Below, one piece after another: positions 34,686 to 47,999 of a stretch of DNA of 64,000 nucleotides. The notes beneath the pieces were generated by a model. The model was not told the origin of the DNA. It did not search any database and saw only the letters and a list, made by a program, of their open reading frames with translations. Source of the DNA: Antitrichia curtipendula (lineage: Eukaryota > Streptophyta > Bryopsida > Hypnales > Leucodontaceae); the NCBI GenBank assembly GCA_951230915.1, contig OX579641.1, positions 21,306,254-21,370,253 on the forward strand. The letters run 5' to 3'. A program made the position numbers and the translations under genes. The stretch's first letter is position 1. Every line of letters starts with the position of its first letter.

Positions 34686-36134
34686 CAAGACGAGAGGTCA
34701 CCTTAAGAGGTCGCCCAAGACAAGAGGTCGCCTACCCGCAGTCGCCTAGACCCGAAATTGGTCCTTAAACACAAAATTTGACCAATTTTGAGACAAAGAC
34801 AAAAGAAGGGCTTCCACCACCATCCGAGGTCGCCCAAGACAAGAGGTCACCTTAAAAAGTCGCCCAAGACAAGAGGTCGCCTATCCGTAGTCGCCTAGAC
34901 CCGAAATCGCTCCTTAAAAACAAAATTTGACCAATTTTGAAACAAAGACAAAAGAAGGGCTTCCACCACCATCCGAGGTCGCCCAAGACAAGAGGTCGCC
35001 TTAACAGGTCGCCCAAGATGAGAGGTCGGCTTAAGAGGTCGCCCAAGACGAGAGGTCACCTTAAGAGGTCGCCCAAGACAAGAGGTCGCCTACCCGCAGT
35101 CGCCTAGACCCGAAATTGGTCCTTAAACACAAAATTTGACCAATTTTGAGACAAAGACAAAAGAAGGGCTTCCACCACCATCCGAGGTCGCCCAAGACGA
35201 GAGGTCACCTTAAGAGGTCGCCCAAGATAAGAGGTCGCCTACCCGCAGTCGCCTAGACCCGAAATCGCTCCTTAAATACAAAATTTGACCAATTTTGAGA
35301 CAAAGACAAAAGAAGGGCTTCCACCACCATCCGAGGTCGCCCAAGACGAGAGGTCGCCTTAAGAGGTCGCCCAAGATGAGAGGTCGGCTTAAGAGGTCGC
35401 CGAAGACGAGAGGTCACCTTAACAGGTCGCCCTACACAAGAGGTTGCCTACCCGCAATCGCCTAGCCCCGAAATCGCTCCTTAAATACAAAATTTGATTA
35501 ATTTTGAGACAAAGACAAAAGAAGGGCTTCCACCACCATCCGAGGTCGCCCAAGACAAGAGGTCGCCTTAACAGGTCGCCCAAGACGAGAGGTCACCTTA
35601 AGAGGTCGCCCAAGATAAGAGGTCGCCTACCCGCAGTCGCCTAGACCCGAAATCGCTCCTTAAAAACAAAATTTGACCAATTTTGAGACAAAGACAAAAG
35701 AAGGGCTTCCACCACCATCCGAGGTTGCCCAAGACAAGAGGTCACCTTAAGAGGTCGCCCAAGACAAGAGGTCGCCTACCCGCAGTTGCCTAGACCCGAA
35801 ATTGGTCCTTAAACACAAAATTTGACCAATTTTGAAACAAAGACAAAAGAAGGGCTTCCACCACCATCCGAGGTCGCCCAAGACAAGAGGTCGCCTTAAC
35901 AGGTCGCCCAAGACGAGAGGTCACCTTAAGAGGTCGCCCAAGATAAGAGGTCGCCTACCCGCAGTCGCCTAGAACCGAAATCGCTCCTTAAAAACAAAAT
36001 TTGACCAATTTTGAGACAAAGACAAAAGAAGGGCTTCCACCACCATCCGAGGTGGCCCAAGACGAGAGGTCGCCTTAAGAGGTCGCCCAAGATGAGAGGT
36101 CGGCTTAAGAGGTCGCCCAAGACGAGAGGTCACC

Positions 36135-36444
36135 TTAAGAGGTCGCCCTAGAGAAGAGGTTGCCTACCCGCAATCGCCTAGCCCCGAAATCGCTCCTTAA
36201 ATACAAAATTTGACCAATTTTGAGACAAAGACAAAACAAGGGCTCCCACCACCATCCGAGGTCGCCCAAGACGAGAGGTCGCCTTAAGAGGTCGCCCGAG
36301 ATGAGAGGTCGGCTTAAGAGGTCGCCCAAGACGAGAGGACACCTTAAGAGGTCGCCCCAGAGAAGAGGTTGCCTACCCGCAATCGCCTAGCCCCGAAATC
36401 GCTCCTTAAATACAAAATTTGATTAATTTTGAGACAAAGACAAA
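36135..36444 (+). repeat. Short segment shared with 33,181-33,490
   Basis: Partner of the previous entry. It lies between monomers of other types and has a variant linker and anchor (gacaaaacaagggctccc) that the first copy lacks, so the duplicated piece has been inserted into, or converted within, a different neighbourhood. Confidence 0.7.
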
Positions 36445-37675
36445 AGAAGGGCTTCCACCACCATCCGAGGTCGCCCAAGACAAGAGGTCACCTTAAAAAG
36501 TCGCCCAAGACAAGAGGTCGCCTATCCGTAGTCGCCTAGACCCGAAATCGCTCCTTAAAAACAAAATTTGACCAATTTTGAGACAACGACAAATGAAGGG
36601 CTTCCACCACCATCCGAGGTCGCCCAAGACGAGAGGTCGCCTTAAGAGGTCGCCCAAGATGAGAGGTCGGCTTAAGAGGTCGCCCAAGACAAGAGGTCAC
36701 CTTAAGAGGTCGCCCTAGACAAGAGGTTGCCTACCCGCAATCGCCTAGCCCCGAAATCGCTCCTTAAATACAAAATTTGACCAATTTTGAGACAAAGACA
36801 AAAGAAGGGCTTCCACCACCATCCGAGGTCGCCCAAGACGAGAGGTCGCCTTAAGAGGTCGCCCAAGATGAGAGGTCGGCTTAAGAGGTCGCCCAAGACG
36901 AGAGGTCACCTTAAGAGGTCGCCCTAGACAAGAGGTTGCCTACCCGCAATCGCCTAGCCCCGAAATCGCTCCTTAAATACAAAATTTGATTAATTTTGAG
37001 ACAAAGACAAAAGAAGGGCTTCCACCACCATCCGAGGTTGCCCAAGACAAGAGGTCACCTTAAGAGGTCGCCCAAGATAAGAGGTCGCCTACCCGCAGTG
37101 GCCTAGACCCGAAATCGCTCCTTAAAAACAAAATTTGACCAATTTTGAGATAAAGACAAAAGAAGGGCTCCCACCACCATCCGAGGTCGCCCAAGACGAG
37201 AGGTCGCCTTAAGAGGTCGCCCAAGATGAGAGGTCGGCTTAAGAGGTCGCCCAAGACGAGAGGTCACCTTAAGAGGTCGCCCTAGACAAGAGGTTGCCTA
37301 CCCGCAATCGCCTAGCCCCGAAATCGCTCCTTAAATACAAAATTTGATTAATTTTGAGACAAAGACAAAAGAAGGGCTTCCACCACCATCCGAGGTCGCC
37401 CAAGACAAGAGGTCGCCTATCCGTAGTCGCCTAGACCCGAAATCGCTCCTTAAAAACAAAATTTGACCAATTTTGAGACAACGACAAATGAAGGGCTTCC
37501 ACCACCATCCGAGGTCGCCCAAGACGAGAGGTCGCCTTAAGAGGTCGCCCAAGATGAGAGGTCGGCTTAAGAGGTCGCCCAAGACGAGAGGTCACCTTAA
37601 GAGGTCGCCCTAGACAAGAGGTTGCCTACCCGCAATCGCCTAGCCCCGAAATCGCTCCTTAAATACAAAATTTGA

Positions 37676-38850
37676 CCAATTTTGAGATAAAGACAAAAGA
37701 AGGGCTCCCACCACCATCCGAGGTCGCCCAAGACGAGAGGTCGCCTTAAGAGGTCGCCCAAGACGAGAGGTCACCTTAAGAGGTCGCCCAAGACAAGAGG
37801 TCGCCTACTCGCAGTTGCCTAGACCCGAAATTGGTCCTTAAACACAAAATTTGACCAATTTTGAGACAAAGACAAAAGAAGGGCTCCCACCACCACCCGA
37901 GGTCGTCCAAGACGAGAGGTCGCCTTAAGAGGTCGCCCTAGACAAGAGGTTGCCTACCCGCAATCGCCTAGCCCCGGAATCGCTCCTTAAATACAAAATT
38001 TGACCAATTTTGAGACAAAGACAAAAGAAGGGCTTCCACCACCATCCGAGGTGGCCCAAGACGAGAGGTCGCCTTAAGAGGTCGCCCAAGATGAGAGGTC
38101 GGCTTAAGAAGTCGCCCAAGACGAGAGGTCACCTTAAGAGGTCGCCCTAGACAAGAGGTTGCCTACCCGCAATCGCCTAGCCCCGAAATCGCTCCTTAAA
38201 TACAAAATTTGATTAATTTTGAGACAAAGACAAAAGAAGGGCTTCCACCACCATCCGAGGTCGCCCAAGACAAGAGGTCACCTTAAAAAGTCGCCCAAGA
38301 CAAGAGGTCGCCTATCCGTAGTCGCCTAGACCCGAAATCGCTCCTTAAAAACAAAATTTGACCAATTTTGAGACAACGACAAATGAAGGGCTTCCACCAC
38401 CATCCGAGGTCGCCCAAGACGAGAGGTCGCCTTAAGAGGTCGCCCAAGATGAGAGGTCGGCTTAAGAGGTCGCCCAAGACGAGAGGTCACCTTAAGAGGT
38501 CGCCCTAGACAAGAGGTTGCCTACCCGCAATCGCCTAGCCCCGAAATCGCTCCTTAAATACAAAATTTGATTAATTTTGAGACAAAGACAAAAGAAGGGC
38601 TTCCACCACCATCCGAGGTTGCCCAAGACAAGAGGTCACCTTAAGAGGTCGCCCAAGATAAGGGGTCGCCTACCCGCAGTGGCCTAGACCCGAAATCGCT
38701 CCTTAAAAACAAAATTTGACCAATTTTGAGATAAAGACAAAAGAAGGGCTCCCACCACCATCCGAGGTCGCCCAAGACGAGAGGTCGCCTTAAGAGGTCG
38801 CCCAAGACGAGAGGTCACCTTAAGAGGTCGCCCAAGACAAGAGGTCGCCT
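37676..38850 (+). repeat. 1.2-kb displaced copy of part of the 2.95-kb block
   Basis: This matches 10,621-11,795 at a constant offset of 27,055 bp, and so also the matching part of copy 2. Shared features are cgcctactcgcagttg, caccaccacccgaggtcgtcc, ccccggaatcg and the cgacaaatgaaggg linker. Differences include gaggtggccc here against gaggttgccc, and gcagtggcctag against gcagtggcttag. It lies well outside the 12.1-kb tandem pair. Confidence 0.75.
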
Positions 38851-39199
38851 ACCCGCAGTTGCCTAGACCCGAAATTGGTCCTTAAACACAAAATTTGACC
38901 AATTTCGAGACAAAGACAAAAGAAGGGCTCCCACCACCATCCGAGGTCGCCCAAGACGAGAGGTCGCCTTAAGAGGTCGCCCAAGACGAGAGGTCACCTT
39001 ATGAGGTCGCCCAAGACAAGAGGTCGCCTACCCGCAGTTGCCTAGACCCGAAATTGGTCCTTAAACACAAAATTTGACCAATTTTGAGACAAAGACAAAA
39101 CAAGGGCTTCCACCACCATCCGAGGTCGCCCAAGACAAGAGGTCACCTTAAAAAGTCGCCCAAGACAAGAGGTCGCCTATCCATAGTCGCCTAGACCCG

Positions 39200-42100
39200 A
39201 AATCGCTCTTTAAACACAAAATTTGACCAATTTTGAAACAAAAGACAAAAGAAGGGCTTCCACCACCATCCGAGGTTGCCCAAGACAAGAGGTCACCTTA
39301 AGAGGTCGCCCAAGATAAGAGGTCGCCTACCCGCAGTGGCCTAGACCCGAAATCGCTCCTTAAAAACAAAATTTGACCAATTTTGAGATAAAGACAAAAG
39401 AAGGGCTCCCACCACCATCCGAGGTCGCCCAAGACGAGAGGTCGCCTTAAGAGGTCGCCCAAGACGAGAGGTCACCTTAAAAGGTCGCCCAAGACAAGAG
39501 GTCGCCTACCCGCAGTTGCCTAGACCCGAAATTGGTCCTTAAACACAAAATTTGACCAATTTTGAGACAAAGACAAAAGAAGGGCTCCCACCACCACCCG
39601 AGGTCGTCCAAGACGAGAGGTCGCCTTAAGAGGTCGCCCTAGACAAGAGGTGACCTACCCGCAATCGCCTAGCCCCGAAATCGCTCCTTAAATACAAAAT
39701 TTGATTAATTTTGAGACAAAGACAAAAGAAGGGCTTCCACCACCATCCGAGGTCGCCCAAGACCAGAGGTCACCTTAAGAGGTCGCCCAAGATAAGAGGC
39801 CGCTTACCCGCAGTCGCCTAGATTCGAAATCGCTCCTTTAAAACAAAATTTGACCAATTTTGAGACAAAGACAAAAGAAGGGCTCCCACCACCATCCGAG
39901 GTCGCCCAAGACGAGAGGTCGCCTTAAGAGGTCGCCCAAGACGAGAGGTCACCTTAAGAGGTCGCCCAAGACAAGAGGTCGCCTACCCGCAGTTGCCTAG
40001 ACCCGAAATTGGTCCTTAAACACAAAATTTGACCAATTTTGAGACAAAGACAAAAGAAGGGCTTCCACCACCATCCGAGGTCGCCCAAGACGAGAGGTCG
40101 CCTTAAGAGGTTGCCCAAGACGAGAGGTCACCTTAAGAGGTCGCCCAAGACAAGAGGTCGCCTACCCGCAGTTGCCTAGACCCGAAATTGGTCCTTAAAC
40201 ACAAAATTTGACCAATTTTGAGACAAAGACAAAAGAAGGGCTCCCACCACCATCTGAGGTCGCCCAAGACAAGAGGTCGCCTTAAGAGGTCGCCCAAGAC
40301 GAGAGGTCACCTTAAGAGGTCGCCCAAGATAAGAGGTCGCCTACCCGCAGTCGCCTAGACCCGAAATTGGTCCTTAAACACAAAATTTGACCAATTTTGA
40401 GACAAAGACAAAAGAAGGGCTCCCACCACCATCTGAGGTCGCCCAAGACAAGAGGTCGCCTTAAGAGGTCGCCCAAGACGAGAGGTCACCTTAAGAGGTC
40501 GCCCAAGATAAGAGGTCGCCTACCCGCAGTCGCCTAGACCCGAAATCGCTCCTTAAAAACAAAATTTGACCAATTTTGAGATAAAGACAAAAGAAGGGCT
40601 CCCACCACCATCCGAGGTCGCCCAAGACGAGAGGTCGCCTTAAGAGGTCGCCCAAGACGAGAGGTCACCTTAAGAGGTCGCCCAAGACAAGAGGTCGCCT
40701 ACCCGCAGTTGCCTAGACCCGAAATTGGTCCTTAAACACAAAATTTGACCAATTTTGAGACAAAGACAAAAGAAGGGCTCCCACCACCACCCGAGGTCGT
40801 CCAAGACGAGAGGTCGCCTTAAGAGGTCGCCCTAGACAAGAGGTTGCCTACCCGCAATCGCCTAGCCCCGAAATCGCTCCTTAAATACAAAATTTGACCA
40901 ATTTTGAGACAAAGACAAAAGAAGGGCTTCCACCACCATCCGAGGTCGCCCAAGACGAGAGGTCGCCTTAAGAGGTCGCCCAAGATGAGAGGTCGGCTTA
41001 AGAGGTCGCCCAAGACGAGAGGTCACCTTAAGAGGTCGCCCTAGAGAAGAGGTTGCCTACCCGCAATCGCCTAGCCCCGAAATCGCTCCTTAAATACAAA
41101 ATTTGATTAATTTTGAGACAAAGACAAAAGAAGGGCTTCCACCACCATCCGAGGTCGCCCAAGACAAGAGGTCACCTTAAAAAGTCGCCCAAGACAAGAG
41201 GTCGCCTATCCGTAGTCGCCTAGACCCGAAATCGCTCCTTAAAAACAAAATTTGACCAATTTTGAGACAACGACAAATGAAGGGCTTCCACCACCATCCG
41301 AGGTCGCCCAAGACGAGAGGTCGCCTTAAGAGGTCGCCCAAGATGAGAGGTCGGCTTAAGAGGTCGCCCAAGACGAGAGGTCACCTTAAGAGGTCGCCCT
41401 AGACAAGAGGTTGCCTACCCGCAATCGCCTAGCCCCGAAATCGCTCCTTAAATACAAAATTTGACCAATTTTGAGACAAAGACAAAAGAAGGGCTTCCAC
41501 CACCATCCGAGGTCGCCCAAGACGAGAGGTCGCCTTAAGAGGCCGCCCAAGATGAGAGGTCGGCTTAAGAGGTCGCCCAAGACGAGAGGTCACCTTAAGA
41601 GGTCGCCCTAGACAAGAGGTTGCCTACCCGCAATCGCCTAGCCCCGAAATCGCTCCTTAAATACAAAATTTGACCAATTTTGAGACAAAGACAAAAGAAG
41701 GGCTTCCACCACCATCCGAGGTTGCCCAAGACAAGAGGTCACCTTAAGAGGTCGCCCAAGATAAGAGGTCGCCTACCCGCAGTGGCCTAGACCCGAAATC
41801 GCTCCTTAAAAACAAAATTTGACCAATTTTGAGATAAAGACAAAAGAAGGGCTCCCACCACCATCCGAGGTCGCCCAAGACGAGAGGTCGCCTTAAGAGG
41901 TCGCCCAAGACGAGAGGTCACCTTATGAGGTCGCCCAAGACAAGAGGTCGCCTACCCGCAGTTGCCTAGACCCGAAATTGGTCCTTAAACACAAAATTTG
42001 ACCAATTTTGAGACAAAGACAAAAGAAGGGCTTCCACCACCATCCGAGGTCGCCCAAGACAAGAGGTCACCTTAAAAAGTCGCCCAAGACAAGAGGTCGC

Positions 42101-42300
42101 CTATCCGTAGTCGCCTAGACCCGAAATCGCTCCTTAAACACAAAATTTGACCAATTTTGAGACAACGACAAATGAAGGGCTTCCACCACCATCCGAGGTC
42201 GCCCAAGACGAGAGGTCGCCTTAAGAGGTCGCCCAAGATGAGAGGTCGGCTTAAGAGGTCGCCCAAGACGAGAGGTCACCTTAAGAGGTCGCCCTAGACA
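39200..42300 (+). repeat. About 3-kb segment repeated near 50.1-53.1 kb (copy 1)
   Basis: Rare markers recur at offset 10,918, including gaggtgacctaccc (39,651 and 50,569) and catctgagg (40,251 and 51,169). The offset then steps to 10,888 and about 10,769 as 30-bp and monomer-scale indels accumulate. Inside this copy the catctgagg monomer is itself doubled (40,251 and 40,430). Confidence 0.75.
40240..40560 (+). repeat. 179-bp monomer doublet with catctgagg
   Basis: Two neighbouring 179-bp monomers both carry catctgaggtcgcc in place of catccgagg, exactly 179 bp apart. The related locus near 51,169 has only one, so this is a local one-monomer expansion or the other is a loss. Confidence 0.8.
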
Positions 42301-42439
42301 AGAGGTTGCCTACCCGCAGTTGCCTAGACCCGAAATTGGTCCTTAAACACAAAATTTGACCAATTTTGAGACAAAGACAAAAGAAGGGCTTCCACCACCA
42401 TCCGAGGTCGCCCAAGACAAGAGGTCGCCTTAACAGGTC

Positions 42440-44140
42440 GCCCAAGACGAGAGGTCACCTTAAGAGGTCGCCCAAGACAAGAGGTCGCCTACCCGCAGTT
42501 GCCTAGACCCGAAATTGGTCCTTAAACACAAAATTTGACCAATTTTGAGACAAAGACAAAAGAAGGGCTTCCACCACCATCCGAGGTCGCCCAAGACGAG
42601 AGGTCGCCTTAAGAGGTTGCCCAAGACGAGAGGTCACCTTAAGAGGTCGCCCAAGACAAGAGGTCGCCTACCCGCAGTTGCCTAGACCCGAAATTGGTCC
42701 TTAAACACAAAATTTGACCAATTTTGAGACAAAGACAAAAGAAGGGCTCCCACCACCACCCGAGGTCGTCCAAGACGAGAGGTCGCCTTAAGAGGTCGCC
42801 CTAGACAAGAGGTTGCCTACCCGCAATCGCCTAGCCCCGAAATCGCTCCTTAAATACAAAATTTGACCAATTTTGAGACAAAGACAAAAGAAGGGCTTCC
42901 ACCACCATCCGAGGTCGCCCAAGACGAGAGGTCGCCTTAAGAGGTCGCCCAAGATGAGAGGTCGGCTTAAGAGGTCGCCCAAGACGAGAGGTCACCTTAA
43001 GAGGTCGCCCTAGACAAGAGGTTGCCTACCCGCAATCGCCTAGCCCCGAAATCGCTCCTTAAATACAAAATTTGATTAATTTTGAGACAAAGACAAAAGA
43101 AGGGCTTCCACCACCATCCGAGGTCGCCCAAGACGAGAGGTCGCCTTAAGAGGTCGCCCAAGACGAGAGGTCACCTTAAGAGGTCGCCCAAGACAAGAGG
43201 TTGCCTATCCGCAGTTGCCTAGACCCGAAATTGGTCCTTAAACACAAAATTTGACCAATTTTGAGACAAAGACAAAAGAAGGGCTCCCACCACCATCCGA
43301 GGTCGCCCAAGACGAGAGGTCGCCTTAAGAGGTCGCCCAAGACGAGAGGTCACCTTAAGAGGTCGCCCAAGACAAGAGGTCGCCTATCCGCAGTTGCCTA
43401 GACCCGAAATTGGTCCTTAAACACAAAATTTGACCAATTTTGAGACAAAGACAAAAGAAGGGCTTCCACCACCATCCGAGGTCGCCCAAGACAAGAGGTC
43501 ACCTTAAAAAGTCGCCCAAGACAAGAGGTCGCCTATCCGTAGTCGCCCAGACCCGAAATCGCTCCTTAAACACAAAATTTGACCAATTTTGAGACAAAGA
43601 CAAAAGAAGGGCTTCCACCACCATCCGATGTCGCCCAAGACAAGAGGTCACCTTAAGAGGTCGCCCAAGACGAGAGGTCGCCTTAAGAGGTCGCCCAAGA
43701 CGAGAGGTCACCTTATGAGGTCGCCCAAGACAAGAGGTCGCCTACCCGCAGTTGCCTAGACCCGAAATTGGTCCTTAAACACAAAATTTGACCAATTTTC
43801 AGACAAAGACAAAAGAAGGGCTCCCACCACCACCCGAGGTCGTCCAAGACGAGAGGTCGCCTTAAGAGGTCGCCCTAGACAAGAGGTCACCTTAAGAGGT
43901 CGCCCAAGATAAGAGGCCGCTTACCCGCAGTCGCCTAGATTCGAAATCGCTCCTTTAAAACAAAATTTGACCAATTTTGAGACAAAGACAAAAGAAGGGC
44001 TCCCACCACCATCCGAGGTCGCCCAAGACGAGAGGTCGCCTTAAGAGGTCGCCCAAGACGAGAGGTCACCTTAAGAGGTCGCCCAAGACAAGAGGTCGCC
44101 TACCCGCAGTTGCCTAGACCCGAAATTGGTCCTTAAACAC
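42440..44140 (+). repeat. 1.7-kb segment repeated at 2,118-bp spacing (copy 1)
   Basis: This matches 44,558-46,258. Diagnostic bases recur exactly 2,118 bp apart: gaggttgcccaagacgag (42,613), gttgcctatccgcagttg (43,201), catccgatgtcgccc (43,622) and accaattttcagac (43,800). Private differences include agtcgcccagaccc near 43,544. Confidence 0.9.
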
Positions 44141-44557
44141 AAAATTTGACCAATTTTGAGACAAAGACAAAAGAAGGGCTCCCACCACCATCCGAGGTCG
44201 CCCAAGACGAGAGGTCGCCTTAAGAGGTCGCCCAAGACGAGAGTTCACCTTAAGAGGTCGCCTAAGACAAGAGGTCGCCTACCCGCAGTCGCCTAGACCC
44301 GAAATTGGTCCTTAAACACAAAATTTGACCAATTTTGAGACAAAGACAAAAGAAGGGCTTCCACCACCATCCGAGGTCGCCCAAGACAAGAGGTCACCTT
44401 AAGAGGTCGCCCAAGATAAGAGGTCGCCTACCCGCAGTCGCCTAGACCCGAAAGCGCTCCTTAAAAACAAAATTTGACCAATTTTGAGACAAAGACAAAA
44501 GAAGGGCTCCCACCACCATCCGAGGTCGCCCAAGACGAGAGGTCGCCTTAAGAGGTC

Positions 44558-46258
44558 GCCCAAGACGAGAGGTCACCTTAAGAGGTCGCCCAAGACAAGA
44601 GGTCGCCTACCCGCAGTTGCCTAGACCCGAAATTGGTCCTTAAACACAAAATTTGACCAATTTTGAGACAAAGACAAAAGAAGGGCTTCCACCACCATCC
44701 GAGGTCGCCCAAGACGAGAGGTCGCCTTAAGAGGTTGCCCAAGACGAGAGGTCACCTTAAGAGGTCGCCCAAGACAAGAGGTCGCCTACCCGCAGTTGCC
44801 TAGACCCGAAATTGGTCCTTAAACACAAAATTTGACCAATTTTGAGACAAAGACAAAAGAAGGGCTCCCACCACCACCCGAGGTCGTCCAAGACGAGAGG
44901 TCGCCTTAAGAGGTCGCCCTAGACAAGAGGTTGCCTACCCGCAATCGCCTAGCCCCGAAATCGCTCCTTAAATACAAAATTTGACCAATTTTGAGACAAA
45001 GACAAAAGAAGGGCTTCCACCACCATCCGAGGTCGCCCAAGACGAGAGGTCGCCTTAAGAGGTCGCCCAAGATGAGAGGTCGGCTTAAGAGGTCGCCCAA
45101 GACGAGAGGTCACCTTAAGAGGTCGCCCTAGACAAGAGGTTGCCTACCCGCAATCGCCTAGCCCCGAAATCGCTCCTTAAATACAAAATTTGATTAATTT
45201 TGAGACAAAGACAAAAGAAGGGCTTCCACCACCATCCGAGGTCGCCCAAGACGAGAGGTCGCCTTAAGAGGTCGCCCAAGACGAGAGGTCACCTTAAGAG
45301 GTCGCCCAAGACAAGAGGTTGCCTATCCGCAGTTGCCTAGACCCGAAATTGGTCCTTAAACACAAAATTTGACCAATTTTGAGACAAAGACAAAAGAAGG
45401 GCTCCCACCACCATCCGAGGTCGCCCAAGACGAGAGGTCGCCTTAAGAGGTCGCCCAAGACGAGAGGTCACCTTAAGAGGTCGCCCAAGACAAGAGGTCG
45501 CCTACCCGCAGTTGCCTAGACCCGAAATTGGTCCTTAAACACAAAATTTGACCAATTTTGAGACAAAGACAAAAGAAGGGCTTCCACCACCATCCGAGGT
45601 CGCCCAAGACAAGAGGTCACCTTAAAAAGTCGCCCAAGACAAGAGGTCGCCTATCCGTAGTCGCCTAGACCCGAAATCGCTCCTTAAACACAAAATTTGA
45701 CCAATTTTGAGACAAAGACAAAAGAAGGGCTTCCACCACCATCCGATGTCGCCCAAGACAAGAGGTCACCTTAAGAGGTCGCCCAAGACGAGAGGTCGCC
45801 TTAAGAGGTCGCCCAAGACGAGAGGTCACCTTATGAGGTCGCCCAAGACAAGAGGTCGCCTACCCGCAGTTGCCTAGACCCGAAATTGGTCCTTAAACAC
45901 AAAATTTGACCAATTTTCAGACAAAGACAAAAGAAGGGCTCCCACCACCACCCGAGGTCGTCCAAGACGAGAGGTCGCCTTAAGAGGTCGCCCTAGACAA
46001 GAGGTCACCTTAAGAGGTCGCCCAAGATAAGAGGCCGCTTACCCGCAGTCGCCTAGATTCGAAATCGCTCCTTTAAAACAAAATTTGACCAATTTTGAGA
46101 CAAAGACAAAAGAAGGGCTCCCACCACCATCCGAGGTCGCCCAAGACGAGAGGTCGCCTTAAGAGGTCGCCCAAGACGAGAGGTCACCTTAAGAGGTCGC
46201 CCAAGACAAGAGGTCGCCTACCCGCAGTTGCCTAGACCCGAAATTGGTCCTTAAACAC
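44558..46258 (+). repeat. 1.7-kb segment repeated at 2,118-bp spacing (copy 2)
   Basis: Partner of the previous entry, with the same markers at 44,731, 45,319, 45,740 and 45,918. About 0.4 kb between the copies (44,140-44,558) is unshared and includes a 'gaaagcgctcc'-type tail. Similarity ends near 46,269, where this copy reads accacttttgag. Confidence 0.9.
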
Positions 46259-46904
46259 AAAATTTGACCACTTTTGAGACAAAGACAAAAGAAGGGCTCC
46301 CACCACCATCCGAGGTCGCCCAAGACGAGAGGTCGCCTTAAGAGGTCGCCCAAGACGAGAGGTCACCTTAAGAGGTCGCCCAAGACAAGAGGTCGCCTAC
46401 CCGCAGTTGCCTAGACCCGAAATTGGTCCTTAAACACAAAATTTGACCAAATTTGAGACAAAGACAAAAGAAGGGCTTCCACCACCATCCGAGGTCGCCC
46501 AAGACAAGAGGTCACCTTAAGAGGTCGCCCAAGATAAGAGGCCGCTTACCCGCAGTCGCCTAGATTCGAAATCGCTCCTTTAAAACAAAATTTGACCAAT
46601 TTTGAGACAAAGACAAAAGAAGGGCTCCCACCACCATCCGAGGTCGCCCAAGACGAGAGGTCGCCTTAAGAGGTCGCCCAAGACGAGAGGTCACCTTAAG
46701 AGGTCGCCCAAGACAAGAGGTCGCCTACCCGCAGTTGCCTAGACCCGAAATTGGTCCTTAAACACAAAATTTGACCAATTTTGAGACAAAGACAAAAGAA
46801 GGGCTCCCACCACCATCCGAGGTCGCCCAAGACGAGAGGTCGCCTTAAGAGGTCGCCCAAGACGAGAGGTCACCTTAAGAGGTCGCCCAAGACAAGAGGT
46901 CGCC

Positions 46905-47478
46905 TACCCGCAGTTGCCTAGACCCGAAATTGGTCCTTAAACACAAAATTTGACCAAATTTGAGACAAAGACAAAACAAGGGCTTCCACCACCATCCGAG
47001 GTCGCCCAAGACAAGAGGTCACCTTAAAAAGTCGCCCAAGACAAGAGGTCGCCTATCCATAGTCGCCTAGACCCGAAATCGCTCCTTAAACACAAAATTT
47101 GACCAATTTTGAGACAAAGACAAAAGAAGGGCTTCCACCACCATCCGAGGTCGGCCAAGACCAGAGGTCACCTTAAGAGGTCGCCCAAGACGAGAGGTCA
47201 CCTTAAGAAGTCGCCCAAGATAAGAGGTCGCCTACCCGCAGTTGCCTAGACCCGAAATTGGTCCTTAAACACAAAATTTGACCAAATTTGAGACAAAGAC
47301 AAAACAAGGGCTTCCACCACCATCCGAGGTCGCCCAAGACAAGAGGTCACCTTAAAAAGTCGCCCAAGACAAGAGGTCGCCTATCCATAGTCGCCTAGAC
47401 CCGAAATCGCTCCTTAAACACAAAATTTGACCAATTTTGAGACAAAGACAAAAGAAGGGCTTCCACCACCATCCGAGG
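46905..47478 (+). repeat. 328-bp-spaced duplication
   Basis: A block with accaaatttgag, acaaaacaaggg, ccttaaaaagtcgcc and cctatccatagtcg occurs twice, 328 bp (149 + 179) apart (accaaatttg at 46,953 and 47,281). The monomer between them has tcggccaagaccagagg and taagaagtcgcc, which are not shared. Confidence 0.82.
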
Positions 47479-47999
47479 TCGCCCAAGACAAGAGGTCACC
47501 TTAAGAGGTCGCCCAAGATAAGAGGCCGCTTACCCGCAGTCGCCTAGATTCGAAATCGCTCCTTTAAAACAAAATTTGACCAATTTTGAGACAAAGACAA
47601 AAGAAGGGCTCCCACCACCATCCAAGGTCGCCGAAGACGAGAGGTCGCCTTAAGAGGTCGCCCAAGACGAGAGGTCACCTTAAGAGGTCGCCCAAGACAA
47701 GAGGTCGCCTACCCGCAGTTGCCTAGACCCGAAATTGGTCCTTAAACACAAAATTTGACCAATTTTGAGACAAAGACAAAAGAAGGGCTCCCACCACCAT
47801 CCGAAGTCGCCCAAGACGAGAGGTCGCCTTAAGAGGTCGCCCAAGACGAGAGGTCGCCTTAAGAGGTCGCCCAAGACGAGAGGTCACCTTAAGAGGTCGC
47901 CCAAGACAAGAGGTCGCCTACCCGCAGTTGCCTAGATTCGGAATCGCTCCTTTAAAACAAAATTTGACCAATTTTGAGACAAAGACCAAAGAAGGGCTC

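Noticed and set aside
39230..39250. One-base insertion gaaacaaaagac taken at first as a monomer boundary change
   Set aside because: It is just an extra a in the A-rich linker with no wider structural effect. A single-base indel or sequencing error is enough to explain it.
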